A stretch of DNA of 64,000 nt from Corynebacterium meridianum (GCF_016342265.1 NZ_JAEIOS010000015.1:186001-250000); one strand, 5' to 3'; counted from the stretch's first letter, positions 12,101 through 19,276 are shown. Notes: a model not told the origin generated them from the sequence alone. Numbers and translations: made by a program.

Positions 12101-12946
12101 GCGGGTGAGGAGAAGTCCTGCACCGCGGAGATCACCGTCACCGACGCCGATCTCGCGGCGAGCGGCGACCTCGTCAACACCGCGACAGCGGCCGGTTCGG
12201 TCGGCGGACGCCCCGTCCAGGGCAACGAGTCCACCGCCACCGTGACGCTGAAGCGTGACGCGGCGATCACCGTGACCAAGGATGTCGTGGACCCGAAGGA
12301 CACCTACCGGGTCGGGGACACCGTCACCTTCACCTACACGGTCACCAACACCGGAACGGTTCCCCTGACCGGTGTGACCGTGGTGGATTCCACGGTCCCG
12401 GGTGTCAGCTGCCCCGCCACGACGCTCGCCCCCGGCGAGTCGATGACGTGCACCTCGGCGCCCCACGTGATCACCGAGGAGGACGCGACGACCGGGACCT
12501 ACGGTGGTCCGGCCACCGCGACGGGGACAATCCCCGAATCGATTGATCCGGACCGGGACGACCGCACCGTCTCGGCCACCGATTTCGCCGAGGTGAAGGT
12601 GGAGAAGGAGACCGGTTCCTCGGGAACGTCCTCCGGCGGCGGGATCATCCCGATCCCGATCCCGATACCGGTACCCGGCGCGAAGCCGAGCACCGGACCG
12701 CAGGATCCGACGGCACCGACGGCAGCGACCGCGCCTGAGGGCACGACTGGGACCTCAGGTACCTCGGATGGAACATCGGGTACCTCGGGTGCCACGGACG
12801 ACGCGGCGAAGGGTCGCGGCACCACGAAGGGGCTGCCCGTCACCGGAGCTAACGTTCTGGTCGCCCTCGGTGTGGGCGGCGTGCTCGCACTGGCCGGGTT
12901 CGGCCTCGTGGCCGCGGCCCGCCGCAGGCGCCGCGACGAGCGGTAG
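143..12946 (+). CDS. Giant LPxTG-anchored surface protein with SdrD-like domain and 24 DUF11-like modules
   Basis: Predicted secreted and sortase-linked cell-wall protein of about 4267 aa. Seen: an N-terminal signal peptide (hydrophobic stretch ending near residue 45), a long unrecognised region (about 50-1150), an SdrD/Cna-B-like domain (about 1159-1263, beginning GQITGIVYNDV), 24 DUF11/DUF7507-like modules of about 120 aa (about 1268-4153), an IPIPIPIPVP tract, a Ser/Thr/Gly-rich stalk, then LPVTG, a membrane helix and an RRRRRDER tail. The ATG at 143 has AGGGG 7-8 bp upstream; ATG 188 would give a shorter signal peptide and is an alternative. A GC-rich hairpin follows the stop. Family knowledge: such repeats form stalks in adhesins. 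Adhesion is an inference; no ligand-binding domain was recognised. No sortase gene lies in the window, so a housekeeping or remote sortase is presumed. Confidence 0.9.
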   Translation: MSTLHPSFTGSPGLSMPIRHAVRSIAALIAVICVMLALLAMPARSEAEPVETAGPSSPAEPQAVPAGDSDSTVGDDNVLEVPDLLLEPSDVDAPVVAPLAATALPEGNTVVPGENGSALGVTLTQVSAGKGQGPDVSYPCGINVKHGFPEEESDETTTDGNVCAGDSAQYSLTLSKTASNGPATFLINLNWIDVGTGEPASMRNIPTQIVTTSGQNGVVIRPISSSKVEVTFENSEPYSVTVPVNVSASPFDYTETYRLKGKFHLSGTVTPVVSDDDSAVPPISTDPVPLDSDKDLNILRIERFDLGVADTSVAPSDVVINGRSYRAISAQPGITHLYYPGYSAAGLNGKNGAKLPKQLLKYVLDADSLPEGVDPGQVLASFDGGDPVRADLDGGSPYVVGEISGSYFLPSVSYSRYPSFRFFIPTENLPKEDGIEISSKFLAIDGEHNPMKVRGPSGEESAFPEFAGNADFGDDEVDPGSNMGRDFSTQNTEAGLKKGSNANYPNNNWVRHTLNLSEYECAEGEDCISTKVDQNYGRGPVDEATGKRGALRRAPVQLKINPLQARDNPRICVAWKPGYQIFGGDKRIHVGWNTKGRPRLNEVYPNARVYFTNRDLVGDGNGEPDCSKDNFVLPGDEALGSWRLANVFGPGTDYRDISGFLIEIDGDGIFTNPTALTYDVDGFNPDKISGNEEKINDGRYYVTRNYMRVASGDGEYSPAVSDVIYQPTKPTVSVGQMNMPGWYGPYNNTKKNTPGRGRQSVEVRSYPRIKFTDGVTSALNGTDESGEPNRFYTRVFLSKCLNVDADDLPPGVTYVRGTELSQDYNDCGVSKDHYLERSWLFGDKENTSGDPLNDPALPVGFAERVKRESDWLVWRNNEPPVFSAEVETPAWALPGQEFPILVESFGTGMGHLKDPSAGAEDRWIDRGYVDPEAYYPWNGNSIRGTIVVPRIDVLSADKSVVEDEVPLNSDVAFITTVSNDSALSYPAFEYIDVLPYDGDGRGSRYHGTYTLKSAARLAEGQPEVEIYYTTDDPATVSACPESATHDDERAACGAFSRQDGGRPIDADPSAGTTWKVLSPEAIEAQHAPGGKRITALKYRGGKLESGESSQIKVVLQTEGNHNRDIYVNRMGMTVLPAEGTSNPPIPAPDPVHAEVYSGQITGIVYNDVENTGGRAPDDDPRAGVTVRLLDGDTVIATAVTDEQGNYDFDNLVPGNYTVQIVVPNGMEVTQSGRNPSNNGSIEVTGLTVPADRRVLIDNIDFGLFAPRPEITLDKSVNGGDTAALVVNDRASFTVTGENTGNTVLTGVKLTDDWSAGDLGLTCVIENAAGTPYTGDAAAARGDLLSADGATLDPGDTYSCTSTHTVAQPDIDARRTLTNRATIAANYKETAVGPVEDTVTVTLPDDAAISIEKSVEDQHEPYIAGDEIVYRFTLRNDGSLTLHDVAVTDPLLGDTPNDCPSTLAPGQEVTCSAQKAYTVTEDDVTAKRIDNTATVTGKKPGDNEVVTDDSSVTLRVGKPGIEIEKTNDIPAGKKLRKDDPVVWTITVTNTGNTPLNNVTVTDKVLKVRGVDLECTPAVPAAGITLAANGGQIVCTGQDKITQADIDAEKTLVNTAGTSGRYGTWDDSPTATAEVEVSDLAGMTVTKSVIDPKPEYTSGDRIRYRFVIRNTGDVTLKNIKVTDPMLEQAGVNLNCATTDLDPGSDIDCESDEYTITADDVSDGKNKLVNHVDVSALTPAKGRAVADPDGSDATVNVGIPHLTVEKENITKAIRGTQDVEWKITVSNDGTTALENVTLTDKLVADYNGSITCPANQGLVDGTGISMDSRSNAVCTARITLDQAAIDANYGADSITNTVSAAGTFNDRTVPAGPVSAAVPITLQAGLTLAKTVVDEKSVYVAGDTVDYTFTLVNSGKVTLDPITVEDAALGEVNCKETRLAPTASTECSATGHVLTPEEVDTARTDTGGIFTNTATATGTAPDGSRHTTTDTADVKVGSPGLRIEKSANPTTGLVADQTVTWTITVTNTGDTPVDNVRVTDDFIAGRPDDTISCPAGFLDGTATLPVGGRQTCTAVTRVTQTDVNSGDDLTNTATVSGSFQSVDLHATNPDQSASGTVTLSRAASLALVKGKTDDGVSVYREGDTVNYTFTVTNTGAVSLDDIAIVDRKLTDAGVAIDCGTGALAPGDSRLCTAGDYTVTEKDVEDGRVDNAATATGTPLNGDPAVTSPESPLTLSAGEPAIAVTKTASPESGVRAGDTVTFTVTVSNTGTTVLENVRLIDTPLELHGTKLSCSGAEGLTTDQGITLPRGDSRTCTATVTATQDDVDNGNNLDNTVQARAQLDGRPVDPAFAEATAAVANDASFTFLKGVRDEKAYYVEGDDVTYTFRVRNTGNLTLADIRISDPLLGADPAITCADTVDGAYTSTESFTLAPGSEKFCEATHTVTGDEAKAGRIDNTATVTALRGDNGAQLQQQSKVQISAGVPELSMNKSADNPDTPRRIGDNVTWTITVRNTGNTPLENLQLVEGVPDHHFNDPIDCEDLSILDGKLVLGIGKSVTCSMYSVVKQEDMNHDSTYTNFVEITGDWGGKKTQGRATASVKLVSEPAIGLTKSVRPVDGATGEHIYLAGEKVEYVFKVQNTGNVRLDGVTVADDRLSAGESVVCEDADQPLAVGSEPRTCTATHTVTEAEADAGTIVNTATASGTPTSGDDPVTSPEANVTARTGVPGITVDKTVAGPDPAAPGDVLTYTVTVTNSGSTPLEGVTLTDDWLADRGVELRCPGATDLTGDTGIAMTPNQEITCTGVLTVDGPRDVDPGKPLVNTATVAGTFRNIPVTDSDDATVEVSKNSGISIDKIVPAKRPFYVVGDTVDYRFTVTNTGDVTLHNVRISDPLLGDGTVDCPDGDLAAGASVNCTVTEAYTVDDGSVSAADTAQQLLNTATVTADLPGGTPVTPASDGESVTIGSPDLRVEKRAERTTNADGTGFVDGDPVVWTIMVTNTGNTEVTGVRLSDDLIGDDVAAAVADGKLVCSDPAIVSDAGARMRPAGSVTCTVTTTVNQEDVDRQEEIINTATVTGTAGTKSLTPPSASAKVPVSDDARMTLTKTVVGDPGHVYVIGDTVSYDLKVINTGDVTLHDVHITDDRVAAAGGTIPCNDVTASLAPGGVRTCRVTYTVTADDVPADGGIMTNFASVTGSIPASPDRAITDDAEASVDVGRSSIDVTKTAVVRGKSAAAPVVAGDVIDYTVTVTNNGSTDLDGVHLTDQVLAYHRADLDCGVDAAGLTGDGIRLEKGSSRTCTGTMTVTQEDINAGGELVNTVTAEGHYENNPPVTDEASVGRTVSDRAAITLDKRVKDAAGPYVPGDEITYEFEIENTGDVTVTAPTVDDQVLADRSLSVDCGTDTVLNPGEKHVCTAGPVKLAETGKIVNTATAHATTPTGGSVDSLPDTVTVTVGEPGITVLKTADSSGPLKVDDELTYAILVTNSGGTPVEGVTLSDPMLDARNVALDCGDRGDITSGGVNLAVSERVMCTATVKVTQDDLNLATDGTLVNTVTAEGSYHGRKVPGSATVSTKLDVRPELTLAKKVAEPDRQYTPGSEVVYGFTVTNTGTVDVTGITLDDPKLKNISCPETELGRGESMDCRADALEVDEETARKGVLLNTATVRGETRAGTPVEATDSVSVLTGIPGLVIAKSSSTEEGVEKGDTITWTIRVRNSGGTPVENVRLNDPMLGGAELTCVRGGEAWTNGSRLAVGQVVECTAETTVTQEQVDAESGIVNTATVTGEFGDFKIGELTAKATTPVSARSGLTVAKSVVGYEDGMVYRAGDEITYQFAVTNTGAVSLRDIVVEDAQLAAAGVEITCDNSTPLKPGETRVCTSGAYTVTPEQAEAGTVVNTATVNGVTPTKGINVTSEESGVSVPAADPRLVVAKSAEPTGPVAPGDTVTFTVSVRNEGNAAIEDLKITDRWLTDRGVTLDCGDAEALTGDGLTLPAGEEKSCTAEITVTDADLAASGDLVNTATAAGSVGGRPVQGNESTATVTLKRDAAITVTKDVVDPKDTYRVGDTVTFTYTVTNTGTVPLTGVTVVDSTVPGVSCPATTLAPGESMTCTSAPHVITEEDATTGTYGGPATATGTIPESIDPDRDDRTVSATDFAEVKVEKETGSSGTSSGGGIIPIPIPIPVPGAKPSTGPQDPTAPTAATAPEGTTGTSGTSDGTSGTSGATDDAAKGRGTTKGLPVTGANVLVALGVGGVLALAGFGLVAAARRRRRDER
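3944..12600 (+). repeat. Array of 24 DUF11-like modules in 12 strictly alternating A/B pairs
   Basis: Each module starts with a short strand ending in K (for example PGITVDKTV or AAISIEKSV), then a GDxVxYxFTVTNTG core. Type A modules carry W/F-TITVTNTGNTPL and a second half like CTATVTVTQxDxN. Type B modules carry YTFTVTNTGDVTL, DPLLG and YTVTEEDV. Reading through the array, odd modules are A and even modules are B without exception. Units are diverged in sequence; no long exact nucleotide repeat was noticed. Confidence 0.85.
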
Positions 12947-12960
12947 CACCGTCCGACAGT

Positions 12961-12995
12961 GACCCGCCCACCTCCACCCGGAGGTGCGGCGGGTC
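12961..12995 (+). terminator. GC-rich hairpin after the giant surface protein
   Basis: Near-perfect inverted repeat, GACCCGCCCACCTCC pairing with GGAGGTG and GCGGGTC around a 3-4 base loop, 15 bp after the stop codon. There is no T-run, as is common for high-GC actinobacterial terminators. Confidence 0.6.
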
Positions 12996-13096
12996 CCGTC
13001 GTTCCGGGGGAGCGTGGCCCACCGGCGTATCCGTCACCGGAAACAACGGCGGATGTGCACGGGGCGGGGCCTCCGGGGCGCTAGACTCGGAGCCAA

Positions 13097-14482
13097 ATGT
13101 TAAGCGAAACTCTCCTCCTGCTTGCCGGTGCGTCCGCCGCCGGTGCCGTCGCCCTGACGCTCGCCGCGAACCGCCGCGACGCCCTGGCACGCCGGAACGC
13201 TCCCGCCGGTGCCGACACCGCGCCCGACGCCGATTCCGAGACCTCCGGCGCCGAACCGGCGGTGTCCGTCACCGCACCCGAGCCGGTGCGGGACGGGAAG
13301 CACGGCGAGGACCCGACGGCCCGGGACCGGGACCCCGAGCCGGACCGCGCGGAGATCGTGGATCCGGTGACCGACGAACCCGGAGAACCCGGCCACACCG
13401 GAGACGGGATGGACGTGATCGACGTGGAGGTTGAGGATCAGCTGCGCGACGTCCCGGTCCTGACCCCGGAGGAACGGGACGAACACCTACGCGAAGCAGA
13501 TGTCCCGGAGGATGCCCCGCCGGGCCGGGAGAAGGCCGCGGATGCCCCCACCGGAAGGAACCGGGTCTCCAGCGCCGTGAATGCGCACGGAGGTCTGCAC
13601 CTGCCCGGGTCCGCGCGCCGGACCCGACGCCGGTGGGCCGCGGCCAACGGTTACGACTACAGCAAGGGCGACGCGTTCCTCACCGATGAATGGAGCTTCG
13701 GTCCCGCGGGTGCCGGAGCCGCGGCAAGGGACGTCGTCAGCGGCATGACCTCCGGACACGAGTTCCACCTCGTGGACCTCGGGCCGGAGACGGTCCTCGC
13801 GTTCCGGCGCGTCAGCGGGAGTGCTGCCGTCGTCGAGATGTCGCGCACGGCGGACGACCGGGACACCTCCTTCCGGCTCGGGGACTTCGCGGTGTTCTGC
13901 GCGGAGCCCGATGTCGCACGCCGGTTCGTCGACGAGCGGGTCACCGCAGCGATGGAGGCGGTGCCCGCCGCGGTGACGATGATCTGGACGGAGTCACGCT
14001 GGGTGATCGCCCAGCTTGTCCGACGGAGTTCCCCGGAGGACTGGGAGGCCGCCCTCGAGCCGATGGCACTGCTGGCCGACGCCGCGTGCACCCTTCCGCC
14101 CCGGGCCGGGGAGACCCCGCTCCGGGACAGTGGGGGACTGGATCCCTCCCGGCCGCTGCCGCCACCGCACCGGGACCAGGAACGCACCGGAGACGATGCG
14201 GAGGAGACGGACGTCTCGCCCGCGCAGCCGCTGGTGCACCGCCCGGACGAGCCGGTGGAACTGCCCAGCCGCTTCCGTGCCGAGCAGCGCGGTACCGTGG
14301 AACCGCGCGCCGTCGGTGGCGATGAGATCGACGCCATCGCCGACGGACGGGACGCGGCCCCCCAGCCCGGCGGGGTGCGCGTACCGCGGACCTTCCGAAC
14401 CGGTCCGAGCATCTTCACCGACTCCGGGGCCGACGCCGAAGCCCCGGACACCGACAACCCGACTACCCCCGAGGAGCGCTGA
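13097..14482 (+). CDS. Membrane-anchored hypothetical protein upstream of pyrE
   Basis: 461 aa. One N-terminal membrane helix (residues about 4-22), then a long acidic, Pro/Ala-rich low-complexity segment (about 30-150), a folded domain (about 155-345, with the segment WAAANGYDYSKGD and several Trp) and a second disordered acidic tail. I do not recognise the folded domain. The ATG is preceded by TAGACT (13082-13087) only 9 bp upstream, so the mRNA may be leaderless; GGAG lies too close to act as a normal RBS. It ends 6 bp before pyrE and is probably co-transcribed with it. The topology suggests a short external N-terminus and a cytoplasmic body, or the reverse; the sequence does not settle this. 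Confidence 0.75.
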   Translation: MLSETLLLLAGASAAGAVALTLAANRRDALARRNAPAGADTAPDADSETSGAEPAVSVTAPEPVRDGKHGEDPTARDRDPEPDRAEIVDPVTDEPGEPGHTGDGMDVIDVEVEDQLRDVPVLTPEERDEHLREADVPEDAPPGREKAADAPTGRNRVSSAVNAHGGLHLPGSARRTRRRWAAANGYDYSKGDAFLTDEWSFGPAGAGAAARDVVSGMTSGHEFHLVDLGPETVLAFRRVSGSAAVVEMSRTADDRDTSFRLGDFAVFCAEPDVARRFVDERVTAAMEAVPAAVTMIWTESRWVIAQLVRRSSPEDWEAALEPMALLADAACTLPPRAGETPLRDSGGLDPSRPLPPPHRDQERTGDDAEETDVSPAQPLVHRPDEPVELPSRFRAEQRGTVEPRAVGGDEIDAIADGRDAAPQPGGVRVPRTFRTGPSIFTDSGADAEAPDTDNPTTPEER

Positions 14483-14488
14483 ACACCC

Positions 14489-15037
14489 GTGACCCTTTCG
14501 TCCGCCGAAGCCCGTGGAGAACTAGCCGAACTGGTCAAGGAACTCGCCGTGGTCCACGGCCGGGTGACCCTCTCATCCGGCCGGGAGGCCGACTATTACG
14601 TGGACCTCCGGAGGGCGACGCTGCACCACCGGGCGTCACGGCTGATAGGCCAGCTGCTGCGTGAACTCACCGCGGACTGGGACTACGTCGCGGTCGGTGG
14701 CCTGACGCTCGGTGCGGATCCCGTGGCCACCGCCGTCATGCACGCCGAGGGGCGGGCGATCGACGCGTTCGTCGTCCGCAAGGAGACGAAGAAGCACGGC
14801 ATGCAGCGTCGGATCGAGGGGCCGGACATCGTCGGGAAGAAGGTCCTCGTCGTCGAGGACACCACCACGACCGGCAATTCGCCGCTCACCGCCGTGGAGG
14901 CGCTGCGTGAGGCCGGTGCCGAGGTCGTGGGGGTTGCCACGGTCGTCGACCGCGCCACCGGTGCGGACAAGGTCATCGCCGACGCCGGACTCGAGTACCG
15001 CTACCTGCTCGGCCTGTCGGATCTCGGCCTTGAGTGA
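14489..15037 (+). CDS. pyrE: Orotate phosphoribosyltransferase
   Basis: 182 aa, the usual length for actinobacterial PyrE. Transfers phosphoribose from PRPP to orotate to give OMP, the fifth step of pyrimidine synthesis. The PRPP-binding motif VLVVEDTTTTGNS is intact near residues 113-125, and the catalytic-loop region FVVRKETKKHG is present. Starts at GTG, with GAGGAGCG upstream inside the end of the preceding gene. Its last bases overlap the likely TTG start of the RNA methylase gene. Confidence 0.95.
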   Translation: MTLSSAEARGELAELVKELAVVHGRVTLSSGREADYYVDLRRATLHHRASRLIGQLLRELTADWDYVAVGGLTLGADPVATAVMHAEGRAIDAFVVRKETKKHGMQRRIEGPDIVGKKVLVVEDTTTTGNSPLTAVEALREAGAEVVGVATVVDRATGADKVIADAGLEYRYLLGLSDLGLE

Positions 15038-15728
15038 CCAACTGACCGACACCCGGGGAGGACAAGACGCAGAGCGGCCCGGACCGACCGAGTGGGGGGC
15101 CGGGCGCGTCGGCGTCGGCCCCTGGGACGAGGAACATCCGGGCGAACCGGTACCGGAGGATCCCCGATTCGATCCGACACTCCTCGCGGAGGGGGACCGG
15201 CGCAACGTCGTCGACGCCTACCGGTACCTGACCCGGGAGGCGATCGTCGCGGATATCGACACCCGCAGGCACCCGCTGCACGTCGCGATCGAGAACTTCG
15301 AGAACGACGCGAACATCGGGACCGTCGTGCGCACGGCCAACGCCTTCGCCGTGGACACCGTGCACATCGTCGGGCGGCGCCGGTGGAACCGGCGCGGCGC
15401 GATGGTGACCGACCGGTATCAACACCTGCTGCACCACCCGGACGTCGACACCCTCCTCGCGTGGGCTCAGGCCCGGGACATCACCGTTGTGGCCGTCGAC
15501 AACACACCCGGATCGGTTCCGCTCGAAACCGCCAGGCTGCCCGAGCGGTGCCTGCTTCTGTTCGGACAGGAGGGCCCAGGTATCACCGAGGCCGCGCGGA
15601 GGGGAGCCGTCATGACCTGCTCCATCGCGCAGTTCGGGTCGACGCGCTCGATCAACGCGGGCGTCGCTGCGGGTATCGCCATGCACAGGTGGGTCACGCA
15701 ACACGCGGACCTGGAACGCGCCTGGTAG
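15030..15728 (+). CDS. TrmH/SpoU-family RNA 2'-O-methyltransferase
   Basis: About 232 aa. SPOUT-fold, SAM-dependent ribose methylase acting on tRNA or rRNA; the target base cannot be told from sequence. Motif 1 (NIGTVVRTANAF), motif 2 (LLFGQEGPGI) and motif 3 (STRSINAGVAAGIAMHRW) are all present, with Asn in the usual place in motif 1. The N-terminal 60 residues are a variable extension. The chosen TTG start overlaps pyrE by 8 bp. No ATG or GTG was found between there and the conserved domain, so the exact start is uncertain, but translational coupling to pyrE is likely. Confidence 0.85.
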   Translation: MSDQLTDTRGGQDAERPGPTEWGAGRVGVGPWDEEHPGEPVPEDPRFDPTLLAEGDRRNVVDAYRYLTREAIVADIDTRRHPLHVAIENFENDANIGTVVRTANAFAVDTVHIVGRRRWNRRGAMVTDRYQHLLHHPDVDTLLAWAQARDITVVAVDNTPGSVPLETARLPERCLLLFGQEGPGITEAARRGAVMTCSIAQFGSTRSINAGVAAGIAMHRWVTQHADLERAW

Positions 15729-15732
15729 CTGT

Positions 15733-17001
15733 GTGACCGCAGATACGGTACCTGAAGTGGGACAAGTAACATGCCGCCGACCCCGAGAGATTAACCCTGA
15801 CGTGCAAGAAAAATGGGCCCACCGCGCTGACCTCGCGGAAGCTGCGATCAATGAGCGGCACGCGAGTCGACTCTGGCTGCTTCCCCGCACCAACCTGGCC
15901 GTGGTCGCGTGGCCCCCGACCACGAAGGACAAGATCTTCCTCCGTTGGCACTACTGGTGGCAGGCCCACTACCTGGACTGCCTCGTCGATGCCGCGGTCC
16001 GGCGTCCCACGCCGACCCGGCAGCAGCGGATCAGGCAGACCCTGCGGGGGATGCGGATCCGCAATCTCCGGGGACTAACCGCGAACCGGTACTACGACGA
16101 CAAGGCGTGGCTGGCTCTGGCGGGTGCGCGTGTGCAGGAGGTCAGGAAGTTCCGCGTGCCGAAGGCGATCAGGCCGCTGGAGAACAACATCATCGCCGGC
16201 GCGGACAATCTCACCGGCGTTTTGCCCTGGCGTACGAACGAGACCTTCTACAACGTCCCCACCAACGGCCCGGCCGCGATCATGATGGCCCGGACTGACC
16301 GTCTCGAGCAGGCGATCGACCTCACCGACTGGATCTTCGACAACCTCATCAACGAGCAGGGTCTGGTCATGGACGGGGTTCGACTTCGGATGCACGGGCC
16401 GGAGATCGTCCGCGACATCCATCCCTACTGCCAGGGGGTCACCCTGGGGGCATGTCTCGAGATCTCCGAGAAGCTGCGGGAACGTGCGGGGCTGGAACCC
16501 GGGCAGTCGATCACCGGAATCGATGACGCGGAGAAGGTCGAGCACCTCATGCTCTGGGTCACGCGTCTGCGCGAGCTGGTGCACGCGGTGGCCAAGGACA
16601 TGGCGACGCCCGCCGGGGTGATCGACGCCCACACCGGCGGCGGGGACGGTGGCCTGTTCAAGGGGATCCTGGTGCGCTACCTCGCGGAGATCGCCCTGCG
16701 GCTGTCGGAGGACACGCCGTTGAACAGGGCGACGCGCAAGATCGCCGCGCGCCTGGTGCTAGCGTCCGCGGAATCGGTGTGGAATCACCGGCTCGAGATC
16801 GACGGGTTGCCCGTGTTCGGGGCGGACTGGACGACGGATGCGAATCTCCCGCGTAACGCGGGGGTTGTGGGCACCTCAATCGCCGGTGCGGTCCGCAGCT
16901 CCGAGATCCCGGAGCGGGATCTGTCGGTGCAGTTGTCCGGGTGGATGCTCATCGAGGCCGCGGCGAGGGTGTCCGCGGCCGGGTACACCTACAACGGTTG
17001 A
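15733..17001 (+). CDS. Glycoside hydrolase family 76 protein (alpha-1,6-mannanase-like)
   Basis: 422 aa. GH76 enzymes cleave alpha-1,6-mannosidic bonds. The family's paired catalytic aspartates are visible as DDKAW (D122-D123), followed by WRTNETFYN and NGPAA motifs typical of the (alpha/alpha)6 barrel. No signal peptide or lipobox is seen, so a cytoplasmic location is predicted, which is unusual for a mannanase. A role in turnover of lipomannan-type glycans or storage sugar is only inferred. The GTG at 15733 lies 4 bp after the methylase stop; GTG 15801 (VQEKWAHRADL) is a credible alternative because conservation seems to begin there. Sits between the pyrE block and fba. Confidence 0.8.
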   Translation: MTADTVPEVGQVTCRRPREINPDVQEKWAHRADLAEAAINERHASRLWLLPRTNLAVVAWPPTTKDKIFLRWHYWWQAHYLDCLVDAAVRRPTPTRQQRIRQTLRGMRIRNLRGLTANRYYDDKAWLALAGARVQEVRKFRVPKAIRPLENNIIAGADNLTGVLPWRTNETFYNVPTNGPAAIMMARTDRLEQAIDLTDWIFDNLINEQGLVMDGVRLRMHGPEIVRDIHPYCQGVTLGACLEISEKLRERAGLEPGQSITGIDDAEKVEHLMLWVTRLRELVHAVAKDMATPAGVIDAHTGGGDGGLFKGILVRYLAEIALRLSEDTPLNRATRKIAARLVLASAESVWNHRLEIDGLPVFGADWTTDANLPRNAGVVGTSIAGAVRSSEIPERDLSVQLSGWMLIEAAARVSAAGYTYNG

Positions 17002-17336
17002 GTGTTACCGGGCCGGCCCGGCGGTCGCGGTCGGCCCGTGTCCGGCCGGTGGATCTGTCCGGCCGGTCGCCTGTTCGGACAGTGGTCGATCTCACGTCCC
17101 GAACGGGGTGAGGGTGTCAGTCTCACTACCTGCGAATTTGTCTGAAACGCAGGATGGAAAACAAGAAATCGGGCACGAAATCACAAAATCGGGCACGGAG
17201 GGGCGGCGAGAAATCGCCGGTGGGGGCATAATTGAGGGCAGGACGACCGCACCGGCGGTCGCGGACCGCGACACCGCGGTCGTGGCCCCACGGTGTGATC
17301 GACACGAAGAACGTCGCACCACGTAAAGGAGAGCAC
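17002..17336. other. Intergenic region upstream of fba
   Basis: 335 bp without a credible gene. The first part is very GC-rich with a 7-bp inverted repeat (CGGGCCG 17009-17015 with CGGCCCG 17032-17038), a possible terminator for the GH76 gene. The second part (17130-17235) is AT-richer and holds the fba promoter elements listed separately. Confidence 0.6.
17166..17197 (+). promoter_or_regulatory. 12-bp direct repeat, candidate operator of fba
   Basis: AAATCGGGCACG occurs twice (17166-17177 and 17186-17197) with a 20-bp period, about two helical turns; a partial copy AAATCGCC lies at 17211. Just downstream is CATAAT (17227-17232), the best -10 candidate for fba, with a leader of about 100 nt. 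The spacing fits a dimeric or tandem activator, but the factor is unknown. Confidence 0.45.
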
Positions 17337-18371
<1,035 letters not shown>

Positions 18372-18415
18372 GGCCCCGCAGGAAACACCCCGGTAGGCGG
18401 TTCACCCCGTCTGCG

Positions 18416-18457
18416 AAGGCCCCGCCCGAACGGCATCATCCGTTCGGGCGGGGCCTT
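18416..18457 (+). terminator. Rho-independent terminator of fba
   Basis: Perfect 18-bp stem (AAGGCCCCGCCCGAACGG and its complement) with a CATCAT loop, followed by TTTCC. Confidence 0.9.
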
Positions 18458-18598
18458 TCCGCGTTCCCGGAACCGGTTCAGGAGGTGGGTGTCGGACACG
18501 TTCCGGTGTGCATCTGGTAACGCTACCCTTACAAACTGGCCGTGATCCGCGTAGCCTCTGATGGGTACATCCCGCCCACGGAGAGAAAGAGACCAGCG

Positions 18599-19276
18599 GT
18601 GATCGCACCAGTGCACGCCCGGTCGGACGACGGTTGTCTGCGCCTGGCCGGCGTGACCGTGGCCCGCCGCGGTACCGTCCTCATCGAGGACCTGAGCCTG
18701 GACGTCCGCCCCGGGGAGGTGCTCGGTGTGTCCGGCCCCTCGGGGTGCGGGAAGACCACCCTCCTGCGCGTCATATCCGGGCTCACCAAGGACTTCTCGG
18801 GTGACGTAGCCAGGCCGGAGGGGCGTATCGGGATGGTGTTCCAGGAACCGCGCCTCCTGCCGTGGTTGACCGCCCGGGACAACATCGAACTCGTGCTCCC
18901 GGGTCTCTCCAGCGGGGAACGCGCCGCGACCACGGACTCCTGGCTCGATCGCGTCGGCCTCGGCGAGGCGGCGGAGCTTCTCCCCGCCGCGATGTCCGGC
19001 GGGATGCGCCAGCGGGTCTCAGTGGCCCGCGCGATGGCGACCGGACCGGCGCTCCTGCTCGTCGACGAACCGTTCGCGGCACTCGACAAGCCGCTGGCCC
19101 GACGCCTCCGGCGACTGCTGCTCGACGTGATCACCCGGGACACCGTCACCGTCTGGGTGACCCACGATCCCGAAGAGATCGCCGAGGTGTCCACCGCGCG
19201 CCTGGCCTTCGATCCTCCGGGGGAGATCTCCGTACAAGTCCATCCACCGACCACAGAAGGAAGCGGAACACCATGA
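18599..19276 (+). CDS. ABC importer ATPase (SsuB/TauB/NrtD type)
   Basis: About 225 aa. Walker A (GPSGCGKTT), Q-loop (VFQEPRLLPW), signature (MSGGMRQRVSVARA), Walker B (LLLVDEPFAALD) and switch His (WVTHDP) are complete. The FQEPRLLPW form is typical of nitrate/sulfonate/taurine importers. GTG 18599 is preferred; an upstream GTG at 18542 would add 19 residues before the conserved domain. A -10 candidate TACCCT lies at 18522-18527. The stop overlaps the next start (ATGA), so the three genes form one operon. Confidence 0.85.
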   Translation: MIAPVHARSDDGCLRLAGVTVARRGTVLIEDLSLDVRPGEVLGVSGPSGCGKTTLLRVISGLTKDFSGDVARPEGRIGMVFQEPRLLPWLTARDNIELVLPGLSSGERAATTDSWLDRVGLGEAAELLPAAMSGGMRQRVSVARAMATGPALLLVDEPFAALDKPLARRLRRLLLDVITRDTVTVWVTHDPEEIAEVSTARLAFDPPGEISVQVHPPTTEGSGTP

